A DNA stretch of 44,269 nt from Mycoavidus cysteinexigens_B (GTDB lineage: Bacteria > Pseudomonadota > Gammaproteobacteria > Burkholderiales > Burkholderiaceae). The stretch spans positions 1-44,269 of the forward strand of contig JASSUG010000010.1 of NCBI GenBank assembly GCA_031963465.1, given 5' to 3'. The translations under genes were made by a program, and so were the position numbers. Numbering within the stretch: the first letter of the stretch is position 1; each line of letters starts with the position of its first letter. A model generated the notes under the pieces. That model saw nothing but the letters and a program-made list of their open reading frames with translations. It made no database searches and was not told the origin of the DNA. Positions 25,619 to 34,540 of this stretch are shown piece by piece.

Positions 25619-26470
25619 TTATTGGTGCGGGTTGCAGACGGTCGTTTGACGCACCACGCGCACGACACGGTTCGTATAGAAGCATGGCTTAACCTGGTAT
25701 TCGGTTAACGCTGTGGCGCCTAATACGCGGCGTACGGCTTCTTTGAAATTGCCTTGGCTTTGATCCTCGGCTTGAATCGGAATGTCATGGTCTACATCCC
25801 AGACTAAATGCCAATCATCAATCTGTGCCCAGCGTGTCAGCAGCTGCCGTAAATTCTCGTCGGCGCGTTTGACTTGCCACTGAGTGGCGGCTGATTTTTT
25901 CTGCGCCTGTTGTATTGTTGGGGGTATTTTTTGGGGGGCTGCGGGCAGAAATAGTACATTCGGAGAGACAGTTTTTACTATTTTTGCAGGCCAAGCAGTG
26001 GCGCTTTGCTGTTTGGAAGGTTTGCGCCAGGCCTGCGCGAATTGCTTACCGAGACGAAAATGCAAGCGTGATTCAACTTGGTTGAGCACAATATAGGGCG
26101 GTTCTGCTTGCCAGTTAAGCAGAACCTGTCCGTCAGGCGTTTCGGCCAGAATCGCGGGTGTAGGGGAGCCGGCGCGAAACTGTACATACAGCTTATGACC
26201 GTTATCGAAGACCTGGATTGGCGCGACTTCTGGCGCCCCTGATATATGCCAGTCAAAGTGATACGTCGTAGGCGTGCGCGTTTGGGGTGAGGTTATTTGA
26301 GGCACGGCGGCGGGGGGGCTAAGTTCTTGCACAAGGTTAGACCTAGGTGCTTGCACAAAGTTAGGCCTAGGTGTTTGAACAAAGTCAGAGGCATAGAGTA
26401 TTTCGCTTGAACCGCACAATAAGCTGAGTAGCGCAGGCATGATCAAGAGCCGGGTGGGTGCATGCTTCAT
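25619..26470 (-). CDS. VirB9/TrbG C-terminal domain fused to a TcpQ (PilL-type) domain
   Basis: The 283-residue protein has a signal peptide (to about residue 27), a Pro-rich linker with an 8-residue tandem repeat (about 29-48), a first domain at about 80-142 and a second at about 197-278. The first follows the VirB9/TrbG C-terminal barrel pattern seen in the nearby TrbG: P-I-x-V-F-D-N, Pro-Ala-Ile-Leu, DGQVLLNW, YIVLNQV and a final Leu-Gly-Lys. The second is TcpQ-like: WQVKRADENLRQLLTRWA, WHLVWDVDHDI and FKEAVRRVL, as at the C-terminus of PilL, which partners the secretin. ATG 26470 overlaps the stop of trbI (ATGA). It sits exactly at the joint between secretion-channel and pilus genes. Confidence 0.78.
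   Translation of the reverse strand: MKHAPTRLLIMPALLSLLCGSSEILYASDFVQTPRPNFVQAPRSNLVQELSPPAAVPQITSPQTRTPTTYHFDWHISGAPEVAPIQVFDNGHKLYVQFRAGSPTPAILAETPDGQVLLNWQAEPPYIVLNQVESRLHFRLGKQFAQAWRKPSKQQSATAWPAKIVKTVSPNVLFLPAAPQKIPPTIQQAQKKSAATQWQVKRADENLRQLLTRWAQIDDWHLVWDVDHDIPIQAEDQSQGNFKEAVRRVLGATALTEYQVKPCFYTNRVVRVVRQTTVCNPHQ
26326..26388 (-). repeat. 24-bp tandem repeat inside the VirB9/TcpQ chimera
   Basis: Two near-identical 24-bp units (26326-26349 and 26350-26373; two differences by eye) plus a partial, diverged third (26374-26388). They encode an 8-residue Pro/Arg-containing repeat in the linker behind the signal peptide. The unit is in frame, so copy changes would only lengthen or shorten the linker. 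Confidence 0.8.
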
Positions 26471-27765
26471 AGAGTACTCTCGTAATTTGAGACCACAGCA
26501 GGAGGCAGCACCATATCGCGCGCGACGATAATGGTGATTTTCTCGCCAGCTGGCAAAGTGAGCGTAGGCTTAATGTTTTGGTGACGGTCTAGCATGCGCC
26601 GTACGACCTCTGAAAGTGTTTGCGCGGCGGCTTGTGAAAATGTTGCCGGCAAGGTTGTGCCCGTGAGGTTGATGGTCATATTAGGCGGTGCCGATTGCTG
26701 GCGGCCGGCCCAACTGGCAATCCCTGCCACTAAAAACGCTTGGCCGAATTGGCGCAAAAAATGGTTATTCACCTGAGCGTCTAAGCCGGCTGACCCGCTC
26801 CGTTCGGTGGCGGGGACGCCGCTGATATCTAGATACGCTCCGCTTGGGAAGTTGATGCGGTTAAAGGCAATCAGCAGGCGGCTTTGACCGACTGAGACAT
26901 CGGTGTTACTCAGGCCGATTAAAATGGTCCCGCGGGGAATCACTTTGAAGCGGCCGCGGATGCTGTCATACATATCGCGCGTCACCATTGCGCGTACGGT
27001 CCCGGGCAAGTCGCTGTTGATTTTTTGTAGGGTGACGGCGGGGATGGGTTCGCCCATCATCAATAGATAGGGTGAGCTGCCGACCGTAGGGAAAAGAGGT
27101 TGGCTACTGGTGTATTCACTTTGGCGTTGCAACCAACGTTGATCATGACTGACCGCTGGGAAAGAGGTGTTGGGTTGGCTCATCAGGTGCTGTAGAGTGG
27201 TGTAAGGGTGCGGATCGGTAGGCGCTGCTGCCGCGGCGATGGGCAATGGCGTGAGATGAGGCAGATACAGCTTGTCACCGGTGTGAGTGCCGAGAGGATT
27301 TTCTAACGCACGACGATCTTCGACCTCATAGACTGCCATCTCAGTGTCATCATTGAGGGTTGCTCTGGCGCGCTCGAGCGAGAGCTTTTGTTCATCGCTT
27401 AATTGTCCCAAAGGACGGCTGGTGGGCAACAATTTGCTGTATTCAGGCGGTAGCGGCGGTGCTATGGCGACAGGCGTGGCTGGCGCGCTTGGCGTTTTGG
27501 CTTTTTCTTGCTGGGTCAATTGCTTGGCGTGTTCGGCTTGTTGCCGTAGGGCTAAGCGGATATCCGCGGCGTGCCCTGCAGCTTGCTCCCTATATTCAGT
27601 GTTGCGCTCGCTCGTCTCTCGTGGTGTCGGTGTGTGAGCCGCACCGCTGAAGCGGCGTACGAGCACGATCGCCAACATAGAAACCATGAATACCGTGAGT
27701 AAGACTTGGACCATATTACGTTTGGTGCGCGGTGCGGTTGGCCTTGATAGGGGAGTAGGCGCCAT
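26467..27765 (-). CDS. trbI: TrbI/VirB10-family type IV secretion protein
   Basis: The 432-residue protein spans from inner to outer membrane in the secretion core complex. A cytoplasmic basic N-terminus is followed by one membrane helix (about 18-40, VQVLLTVFMVSMLAIVLV), a Pro/Ala/Gln-rich periplasmic region, and the conserved C-terminal VirB10 domain. The latter has AVTLQKINSDLPGTVRAMV, RGTILIGL and LLIAFNRINFPSG, then the antenna segment before TLPAGEKITIIVARDMVLP. Its start directly abuts the stop of trbG and its end overlaps the chimera gene. Length and motifs look intact. Confidence 0.92.
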   Translation of the reverse strand: MAPTPLSRPTAPRTKRNMVQVLLTVFMVSMLAIVLVRRFSGAAHTPTPRETSERNTEYREQAAGHAADIRLALRQQAEHAKQLTQQEKAKTPSAPATPVAIAPPLPPEYSKLLPTSRPLGQLSDEQKLSLERARATLNDDTEMAVYEVEDRRALENPLGTHTGDKLYLPHLTPLPIAAAAAPTDPHPYTTLQHLMSQPNTSFPAVSHDQRWLQRQSEYTSSQPLFPTVGSSPYLLMMGEPIPAVTLQKINSDLPGTVRAMVTRDMYDSIRGRFKVIPRGTILIGLSNTDVSVGQSRLLIAFNRINFPSGAYLDISGVPATERSGSAGLDAQVNNHFLRQFGQAFLVAGIASWAGRQQSAPPNMTINLTGTTLPATFSQAAAQTLSEVVRRMLDRHQNIKPTLTLPAGEKITIIVARDMVLPPAVVSNYESTL

Positions 27766-28689
27766 TTAATGTTCCCACAGATTTGTGAATGGTGGTTTCG
27801 AACAACCCCAAAAACCGCAGTTCTGGCTTTGGTTGTTATAGATTCGGACTTCGTCTTTGCCGAGTTTGAGCAAAGCGCCGTGGTCAAGGATTTGCCGGAT
27901 GACAAAATAATCGCCTTGGACCATGAAGTTAGCCAGTTCAGTTGTGCCATCTTGGGCGAGGATTAAGACGGCTGGGATTTCCTGAATCGGGGGCATTTTT
28001 AGCCAAGTGAAGCGGCTATCGTCAAAGACCGCGATGGGCTTGAATGGCGTTTTGCCTTTGACGGTATAGTCAAAGTTGGCATGGGCGAGGTCTATCGGTA
28101 GATGAGCGCTTGCTTGATCAGGCTCGCGGCTTTTGCTCTGCTGAGACGACGGGGGGAGCGTGGGTTTTGTTGGTGGCGTAGGGGGGCTCTCTGGGTTACC
28201 CGTGGCCTCAGGAATAAATCCATCTAGGTGATCGCTGTCGTTATGTTGCCAAGATACCCGCTGATAATATTGATTGGCAGCGGGGGTTAGCATCAATTCA
28301 TAGCGGCGTTTGTTGGTAATGATGGTCGCTGTATTGGTAAGCCCGGCTAGTTTTGGCTGAATAAAAAAATCACGTCGCGTGATGGCGGTTTTACGATACC
28401 AGCTTTTGGGGTCAGCCAAATAGATGCCGATGATTAATTCGTCTTCTTCAAATTCAAGATGCGTCAGCCGCCCGCTTTGCGTCAAAACCGGATAGGTGTA
28501 ATCTGGATCATAGGTATACACGACCAACTTGGGGTCAAGCGCAGTGGGTTCAGCGTGCATCATCGCCGGCGCTGGCCTGGGGGCGGGCGGGTTGAGCTTA
28601 GCGGCTTGCGCTGTGCCGAGGAGCAGAACCGTGAATAACGCGGTACCAAGCTGATGCAGTTGTAGCCAGTCACGACGGAGCAATTTCAT
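27766..28689 (-). CDS. trbG: TrbG/VirB9-family type IV secretion protein
   Basis: This 307-residue secreted protein has a signal peptide ending near GTAQAA, an N-terminal VirB9 domain (VVYTYDPDYTYPVLTQSGRLTHLEF) and a Pro/Ser-rich linker around 160-195. The C-terminal VirB9 barrel contains PIAVFDDSRFTWLKMP, PAVLILAQDG and a Gly-Asp-Tyr-Phe-Val-Ile strand. It joins TrbI in the outer-membrane core complex. Its ATG overlaps the stop of trbF (ATGA). The C-terminal barrel is the domain that appears a second time in the TcpQ chimera two genes downstream. Confidence 0.9.
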   Translation of the reverse strand: MKLLRRDWLQLHQLGTALFTVLLLGTAQAAKLNPPAPRPAPAMMHAEPTALDPKLVVYTYDPDYTYPVLTQSGRLTHLEFEEDELIIGIYLADPKSWYRKTAITRRDFFIQPKLAGLTNTATIITNKRRYELMLTPAANQYYQRVSWQHNDSDHLDGFIPEATGNPESPPTPPTKPTLPPSSQQSKSREPDQASAHLPIDLAHANFDYTVKGKTPFKPIAVFDDSRFTWLKMPPIQEIPAVLILAQDGTTELANFMVQGDYFVIRQILDHGALLKLGKDEVRIYNNQSQNCGFWGCSKPPFTNLWEH

Positions 28690-29417
28690 GATGCAGCATG
28701 GGTTGGGGAAGTGGGGCCGTAATAGGGGGTGAGCGTAAAGTGAGTCACGCCTAGGCCAATCGGGTTAGTGCGACGCTGCTGTTCGTCAAAGCGTTCGGGA
28801 GCCAGAACGAAATTGGCGGTTAATATTTTTTGTGTGCGATGTGTCTCGATGCCATTGAGGCGTTCAATCAGGGTGAAGACCATATAGGCCACTTTACCGT
28901 CAGCCGCATAGGAGGTTGAATTTTCGACGACTTCACGCGTTAGGCCGGGTTGCTTGGCGAGGCGCTCGGCAATCCGGTCAGTCTGTTCGAAATATTCGGT
29001 AAATGCCTGAGCTGCGGCGCCAATAGTCCAAGCTGCTGCCGCTGGGATGTCATATTCTTGGGTTTGCCTTGGATCTGGTTTGATCGAGAGCATATGGGTT
29101 GCCCAAATACGCAGAAAATAGGTGATGTTGGCGGCGCTTGGCGTAAATTGTTGTGCCACCCGAGAAGATAAATAGACTGCCCCAGAGTGCTCATCATGCT
29201 CGATAAAATAAGGCTGCGGACCTGAGCTTTTAAGGAGTTGGATCAGCGCTATCGCTTCAATCATGGCGAGCGTGAAAAATCCGGCTGCCGCCAAGCGCGC
29301 CCAGCGGGCATTCAGGAGCGGCTTCTGAAAATAAGCAAACCAGGTATTGATGGCTTCTAGCGTTGCGCCAGGAGGCGGTGAATTTTCTGTTTGCGGCGGG
29401 CGTTTTAAAAATGGCAT
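28686..29417 (-). CDS. trbF: TrbF/VirB8-family type IV secretion protein
   Basis: The 243-residue inner-membrane protein has a short cytoplasmic N-terminus, one membrane helix (about residues 42-66, LAAAGFFTLAMIEAIALIQLL) and a periplasmic NTF2-like VirB8 domain. The latter includes ITYFLRIWATHMLSIKPDP and VAYMVFTLIERLNG. VirB8 proteins nucleate assembly of the channel. Placement between trbL and trbG fits the Ti-type trb order. Confidence 0.88.
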   Translation of the reverse strand: MPFLKRPPQTENSPPPGATLEAINTWFAYFQKPLLNARWARLAAAGFFTLAMIEAIALIQLLKSSGPQPYFIEHDEHSGAVYLSSRVAQQFTPSAANITYFLRIWATHMLSIKPDPRQTQEYDIPAAAAWTIGAAAQAFTEYFEQTDRIAERLAKQPGLTREVVENSTSYAADGKVAYMVFTLIERLNGIETHRTQKILTANFVLAPERFDEQQRRTNPIGLGVTHFTLTPYYGPTSPTHAAS

Positions 29418-29437
29418 GGTGGTCAGTCTCTGGCTAT

Positions 29438-30457
29438 TTAGCGTTTGCTGTTGCTACGCAAATGCCCAGCCATCGGGTTGTTGCCAAAGCCGCGCAGAGT
29501 AAGAGCGCTATGGCCTGAAACAATTCCTTGGGCAATGTGGGGGACCTGCCACATCATGCAAGCCCCTACGCTACAGGTGAAAGCAAGTCCAAGCAGGGTG
29601 AGGCAATTAAAATCTAGTGTCGAACTGACATGGCTACTCACGCTACCACTCAATTGCAGAACTAATTTCTGCGTGGCTGGAGTGATCCCAGCTTGGACCA
29701 TGGTGAGCATCAGCCAAGCGACTACTTTGTATAAGCCGGCGACGATGATGAAGCGTAGCCAGCCGTTAAATAGAAACTCAGTGGCTGGCAAGAGGTACCA
29801 GGGCAGCATCAGGGGCCCCAGGCAAAAGCCAATGGCGAGCAGGAAAGATGACATTTGAGCGACGAGCATGAAGGCAATCGCCATTTGGGCAATCGCTAGC
29901 ACCGCAATGACTTTGAAGACAAATGACAGTAATACAAACGATAAATTGCGTAAGGTATCGAGCCAGCCGCTTTGATGGTTCTTGCCGTGGCTGGGGTAGC
30001 ATGTTGTTTGGGTGCCAGGCAACGGTGTGCCATCGTCGGCGAGCTTGGGTAATTCATCGCAGACACTGGCCGCGTTGGCACGGCTGAGCGAGAAAATCGT
30101 CTGGGCGGCACTCCATAGGGTGCGCACCGTCTCGACCGGATCCGTACTATGTGCACTAATCTGTTGGATGGTTCGTTCCATATTGCCGACCAAAAAATCG
30201 CGCACGGTGTCGGTCCAGCCAGTGAGCATCAATAAAATGATGGCAACTTTAACGAGCAAACTCAATTGGTTAATGAAATAGTCGACCGTAGAGTCGGCTA
30301 GCATCCACATCAAGGTATGCCAAGTCGCCATGATCAGGCCCAGCACGAATAGCAATTCAATCCCTTCACCGATGAATTTTCCGTATAGTCCAAGCCCAAT
30401 TTTCTGCATGAGCCCGAAGAGCTCGTTCACAATCGCCACGGGATCATTCGCATTCAT
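29438..30457 (-). CDS. trbL: TrbL/VirB6-family polytopic membrane protein
   Basis: The 339-residue inner-membrane protein has six or so hydrophobic segments, including LLFVLGLIMATWHTLMWML, VAIILLMLTGW, VIAVLAIAQMAIAFMLVAQM and the conserved FLLAIGFCLGPLMLPWYLLP. VirB6/TrbL forms part of the translocation path in the inner membrane. ATG 30457 has AGGATAG upstream. It starts four bases after the preceding small gene. The C-terminal tail is short compared with some TrbL proteins. Confidence 0.88.
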   Translation of the reverse strand: MNANDPVAIVNELFGLMQKIGLGLYGKFIGEGIELLFVLGLIMATWHTLMWMLADSTVDYFINQLSLLVKVAIILLMLTGWTDTVRDFLVGNMERTIQQISAHSTDPVETVRTLWSAAQTIFSLSRANAASVCDELPKLADDGTPLPGTQTTCYPSHGKNHQSGWLDTLRNLSFVLLSFVFKVIAVLAIAQMAIAFMLVAQMSSFLLAIGFCLGPLMLPWYLLPATEFLFNGWLRFIIVAGLYKVVAWLMLTMVQAGITPATQKLVLQLSGSVSSHVSSTLDFNCLTLLGLAFTCSVGACMMWQVPHIAQGIVSGHSALTLRGFGNNPMAGHLRSNSKR

Positions 30458-30461
30458 CGAG

Positions 30462-30740
30462 CTATCCTATGTTCGCAATGAGATGCAAGACGATGAAGAA
30501 AAGCAGGCCAGCGAGCGCTAACATGCCAGCTGGCAATACTGTGGGCTGTTCTAGGGTTAAGCGGCAGCAAGCCCAAGCCAGCGACAAACGCGGTTTAGCG
30601 AACTCCTGTGGGGTGCGCAAATGATCTAGGGGGGCCTGCTGCGGGGCACTCGCATAGCGCTGATAAGCGCGCTGCAACTGAAAAATCTCATGTCGGTTGT
30701 GGCAGAGCCGATGGGCTAAGCAGCGCAAAAATAAGGGCAT
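30462..30740 (-). CDS. Small membrane protein in the trbK position
   Basis: A 92-residue protein with a basic N-terminal half (MPLFLRCLAHRLCHNRHEI) and a C-terminal hydrophobic helix (LPAGMLALAGLLFFIVLHLI). ATG 30740 has GAGGAG upstream. It occupies the place of trbK, the entry-exclusion gene, between trbJ and trbL, but it lacks the lipobox typical of TrbK, so I do not assign that name. The trb genes here otherwise have no VirB7-like lipoprotein, and this is the only small gene where one could be. Confidence 0.65.
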   Translation of the reverse strand: MPLFLRCLAHRLCHNRHEIFQLQRAYQRYASAPQQAPLDHLRTPQEFAKPRLSLAWACCRLTLEQPTVLPAGMLALAGLLFFIVLHLIANIG

Positions 30741-30759
30741 GGTGCGTCTCCTCAATGAC

Positions 30760-31575
30760 CTATGGTTGATCTTGTAAGACATAGAATGGGCCGTGGTTGA
30801 TCAGTTGGCGCTCGTGCGTATCGAGTTGCTGCGCGTGCGCTTGACGTGCTCGGAGCAGATCGAAGAGGGCGCTGTTCGCCCACTCTTGTTCCAACCGATC
30901 TTGCGTTTGCAGAGCCATCTGGCGCTGCATCAAAGCACGTAATTCGAGCATTTCAGCAGCTAGGATCGAGGCTTGCTGGTTGAGCAGTTGCAGGCCTTGG
31001 ATCGTGCTGCCGATGCCTGGAATTTGACTCGATAAACTGTGGACACTGCGTGCGCGATTCGCCAGCGTATCGAGGGCGACTAGATCCTGATGCCATTGTT
31101 GCTGATACAGGCTGTCTCGGTTTTTAGCTAAATTGCTATAGGCTGCTAGCCATTGTTGGGGGGCTAGGTTAAGCTGAGTGATTTCGCTTAGGCTGCGCTT
31201 AAATAAAGCGCTTGTTTGTTGGGTGGCGTCTAAGAGCGCGTCAACTGAATGGGCCAGTTGCATAAACGCTTGTAACTGATCTTGCCAGGGCGCCATAATG
31301 TGTTCTAAAACATGGGCCGGCAGTTGCGCAAGATTTTGCAGCATCGCCATATATTGCTGCGCGCGCATAATGTGTGCGGTGATATTTTGGGTGACCAGGG
31401 TGCTTTGTTGGCTGACGCTGGTTAGCAACTCGGCGTGATTCATGATCTGCGTTAATTCAGTGGCGCCGCCGATGGGCGTTCCTACGCCACCGCCTGCTAG
31501 GATAGGCGTAACCGAGCAGAGTCCGATGAGGCACCAAAGCGTGTGCCAAGAATGCTTATGCAGTCTAGCTAACAT
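30760..31575 (-). CDS. trbJ: TrbJ/VirB5-like conjugal transfer protein
   Basis: The 271-residue protein has a signal peptide (TLWCLIGLCSVTPILAGG) followed by long, Gln- and Leu-rich helices, the hallmark of TrbJ. Recognisable stretches include ATELTQIMNHAELLTSV and the heptad-like MAMLQNLAQLPAHVL. TrbJ/VirB5 proteins sit at the tip or base of the conjugative pilus. Its start overlaps the end of trbE by 11 bases. Confidence 0.87.
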   Translation of the reverse strand: MLARLHKHSWHTLWCLIGLCSVTPILAGGGVGTPIGGATELTQIMNHAELLTSVSQQSTLVTQNITAHIMRAQQYMAMLQNLAQLPAHVLEHIMAPWQDQLQAFMQLAHSVDALLDATQQTSALFKRSLSEITQLNLAPQQWLAAYSNLAKNRDSLYQQQWHQDLVALDTLANRARSVHSLSSQIPGIGSTIQGLQLLNQQASILAAEMLELRALMQRQMALQTQDRLEQEWANSALFDLLRARQAHAQQLDTHERQLINHGPFYVLQDQP

Positions 31576-34198
31576 GGGTCATTTCTTCAAAGTAACGCGC
31601 TTGCCAAGCGGCGTGGCCGGAGCGGTAGTGGCGCTCGAAAATTGCTTGTGCACTCAGTTCGCTGCGTAGTATGGCAAGGGTCCTGCGATCCAATGTAAGC
31701 GAGAGGCGCCGCGCAAAGCCGTTTTTTTGGGTAATGAAATAATCGCGTTTGCGCGTGCCTTTTTCGATGCCGTGGATTTGGCCAGCATGTAAACCGAAGC
31801 CCGTTTCTAGCGCCGCGCGTTGCGACGGGGCGAGGTTGCCGCTAGGCGGCAAGAAAATGCAGGTCGGCACATTGTCACGCAGGCTTGGATAAACCGGTGA
31901 ATTAAGGTAGCTTTCGGGGGACTGCGTATCCATCCAGACGCAGCCGAGCTTTTTGCGCAAGGTGCTGACCCAATCTACGATTTTGTTGGCAAAGCGCGGG
32001 TTATTAAGCAGGTGCCATACTTCTGGCAAGCCGATGAAGGTCGGGGCTATTTTGCCATTTAGCCGGTTTCTGGTGAGCGTATCGTCAATCTGATAAAAGC
32101 ATAAATCGAGCAGCGCTGGGGCCACCAGTGAATTGTGGATAATCTTGCCTAACTCAATGCCCATAATGCTGGTGCTGGCAAAGCTATCTTCCAGATTGTC
32201 GAAATAATGTGCGTAAACGCCACTCCCCACCCACGCCGCTAGTTGTTGTTTGAAGGACCCATCGGGCAGCTGACTATAAATCGCGTGAAGTTGCCAAAGT
32301 TTGCGATCGATATGGCGCGTTGCACGGAGGGCGTTGACCAGTTGCGCGTCATCTTGGGCATTGGGAGTGTAGCCGCGTAAGCTGCCTAAAAATAGAATCC
32401 AGTCTTTGAGCCATTCAAAGTGACGTTCATGCGCCAGCAAGGCGACTGGATTGAAGCGGGCACTATGCTCGTTTTCGGACTGGATATCTAGATAAGTCCC
32501 CCCTTGCATCAGCACCGGAATGCGGGAAGAATAATCTTTGTCGAATAAGTAAATCATGGCTCCTGGATATTTACGAAAAAGCGTCCAACTCAGATTGAGA
32601 AACGCAGTTTTGCCGGAGCCGGAGTCGCCACATAGCAGCACATGTCCGACATCATTAAAGTAGCCGGTGAAATAAAAAGGGGTGCCGTATTCGGTTGGAA
32701 AGGTCGCTAAGGCGGGGCAATCCATGCCCATTTCCTGGCTCAGGTGTGGGTTGTAGCGTTCGCCTTGGGCGACCGTGCGTAGGGGCGCAAGCCGCGCGAG
32801 TATCTGGGCATCAATAAAGGCCCAGCGGGCGCACTCACGCCACATGCCGGGAATGGTCACGGTAAAAGCTGACAGGGCATGAAGTTTTTCGCGCACCGGC
32901 ATAAAATGGGCGGCGCGCATGATGTCTTCAGCGGCTTTACAGGTGGCGCTCGCTTGCGTGTAGGCGGAGTGCGCGGCGCTTGCGGCCTGCGCAGCATCAG
33001 GCCCACCGGCTGCAAATACCGGTGACCAGGCAAGGATCGTCAGGTTGTACCAGCCGTATGCTTCTTGGCCCATTGATACCGCGCCGCGCAGGGTATCTGC
33101 TTCGTTTGCGGCTTGGGCCCGCGCTCGATTCTGCCCGACGTGTTCGGTGTCGCCTTTTTTTAAGGTCGCACTGAGCAGTCCACGTATATCTAGCCGTCGG
33201 TTATCGTGATATTTGCGCATACTATCGATAAAACGTTCTGCCCGAGCTCGGCTGGCGAGGCGGAAAACATGGCTGAGAGTGAGTTCCCCATTAATCTTGA
33301 GTAAGTCGTCAAGGGTCGTGGGGGCGATCTGGTCGGGCCAGTTCTCGCGAGCGACCGGGACGCTGAGCGCCAGCGCGTAACGTTTGCAGCCATTGCCTTC
33401 AAAAGACAAAAAATCGTGGCCGGGGTTCACTTCCGTATCGGGTAGCGCGATATCCAGAAAGGGGTGATCGGAGATGCCCGTGGTGGTTTTATCTTCGGCA
33501 CAGGGTGAACAAGCGGCGTGTAAGAAAGCGCCAAGTCGATCGCCGCTTAAGCGCGTGCACTTGAGGTTGGGCAGGCCAGCCAGCAAGGCGCTTAATAATC
33601 CTTCAAAGTCCTCTACTTGATGCTCTAACTCATCAGCAGTATAGGCAAATGCGTACTGGTCGGAGAAGGTACCGCGCACGGCTTGCCAGAGTGCTTTGTA
33701 AAGCGGTAGGCCATCATGCGATAAAGCATGGGAGAGCCTGCCGGAGAAGCGGTCTAGGCCTACCTCAGGTGGCCGGGCGATGGTCAGATAGTGGTGGTTT
33801 AGGTAACTACCGCTTTGTTCAAAGGCACGCCGCCGTTCGTCGTCAACCATCTGAGCGTACAGGTCTGGTAGCGGTAGCGTGTCATAGCCGCTGATTTGCC
33901 GGCGATGGACTGTCCACCAGAGCGTGATCGGTTGATGGCTTAAACTCACTAGAGATTGCGTTAAATCTTCAATTAATTTGAGCATACTGCCAGCCGTGAT
34001 GCTGTCAGTATCTGGACCGCTATACTCGAAGGCTGCGAGCAATGAAGAATCTTTACAGACTAGAGTCTGCTGATTGCAAGCAAAAAGCCACGGCACGAGT
34101 TCGGCGCACGTGCGTGTCTCTGCGTTATGGCGCTGGCCGATGGCGGCCAGTGATTCATGCTCAAAAGGGCTGGTGCTGGGGTGCTTAAGTTTTAACAT
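31565..34198 (-). CDS. trbE: TrbE/VirB4-family conjugation ATPase, unusual Walker B
   Basis: The 877-residue protein is the large cytoplasmic ATPase of the secretion machine. The N-terminal CagE/VirB4 region carries PEVGLDRFSGRLSHAL. The ATPase domain has Walker A GDSGSGKT near residue 522, and a later TLRKKLGCVWMDTQSPESY matches the family block after Walker B. In place of the canonical Leu-Asp-Glu-Ala-Trp, the sequence reads Leu-Pro725-Glu-Val-Trp (codon 32024-32026). The Walker B Asp that coordinates magnesium is therefore missing unless the base calls are wrong. Length is normal. It overlaps trbD by 7 bases and trbJ by 11. Confidence 0.93.
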   Translation of the reverse strand: MLKLKHPSTSPFEHESLAAIGQRHNAETRTCAELVPWLFACNQQTLVCKDSSLLAAFEYSGPDTDSITAGSMLKLIEDLTQSLVSLSHQPITLWWTVHRRQISGYDTLPLPDLYAQMVDDERRRAFEQSGSYLNHHYLTIARPPEVGLDRFSGRLSHALSHDGLPLYKALWQAVRGTFSDQYAFAYTADELEHQVEDFEGLLSALLAGLPNLKCTRLSGDRLGAFLHAACSPCAEDKTTTGISDHPFLDIALPDTEVNPGHDFLSFEGNGCKRYALALSVPVARENWPDQIAPTTLDDLLKINGELTLSHVFRLASRARAERFIDSMRKYHDNRRLDIRGLLSATLKKGDTEHVGQNRARAQAANEADTLRGAVSMGQEAYGWYNLTILAWSPVFAAGGPDAAQAASAAHSAYTQASATCKAAEDIMRAAHFMPVREKLHALSAFTVTIPGMWRECARWAFIDAQILARLAPLRTVAQGERYNPHLSQEMGMDCPALATFPTEYGTPFYFTGYFNDVGHVLLCGDSGSGKTAFLNLSWTLFRKYPGAMIYLFDKDYSSRIPVLMQGGTYLDIQSENEHSARFNPVALLAHERHFEWLKDWILFLGSLRGYTPNAQDDAQLVNALRATRHIDRKLWQLHAIYSQLPDGSFKQQLAAWVGSGVYAHYFDNLEDSFASTSIMGIELGKIIHNSLVAPALLDLCFYQIDDTLTRNRLNGKIAPTFIGLPEVWHLLNNPRFANKIVDWVSTLRKKLGCVWMDTQSPESYLNSPVYPSLRDNVPTCIFLPPSGNLAPSQRAALETGFGLHAGQIHGIEKGTRKRDYFITQKNGFARRLSLTLDRRTLAILRSELSAQAIFERHYRSGHAAWQARYFEEMTHVS

Positions 34199-34515
34199 AG
34201 GTGTTCGCGAGCAAAGCCTAATGGACGCTGGTGGCGTGTTTGCCGGAGTTGTTGACGGGGCTCGTAATGGCCTGCTTGGTGTCGGTATTTGAGGTAGATA
34301 TCAAGTAGATCAGGGTCTCGTCGGCTGGCGAGCCACATGCCGCCGTAACCTGGCAGGGCAGCGAGCAAAACCCAATAATTGTGCAAGGTGGCCGCCACCA
34401 CAAATACGCTAACCACGAGTACCACTAGCATGCGCTGGTCCACCGCCAGTAAGCGCTTACGCTCAATCAGCACTTTTTTGACGGGGGCATGAAGGGTAGG
34501 AGGCGGGCTAGACAT
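34192..34515 (-). CDS. trbD: TrbD/VirB3-family inner-membrane protein
   Basis: The 107-residue protein has one or two closely spaced hydrophobic segments (MLVVLVVSVFVVAATLHNYWVLLAAL written as two stretches, residues about 29-55) followed by the conserved family segment RRDPDLLDIYLKYR. VirB3/TrbD proteins associate with the VirB4 ATPase; the genes overlap by 7 bases here. ATG 34515 has AGCAGG upstream. Confidence 0.85.
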   Translation of the reverse strand: MSSPPPTLHAPVKKVLIERKRLLAVDQRMLVVLVVSVFVVAATLHNYWVLLAALPGYGGMWLASRRDPDLLDIYLKYRHQAGHYEPRQQLRQTRHQRPLGFAREHLC

Positions 34516-34540
34516 ACCTGCTCTCGCGCTATTTTTGGGT

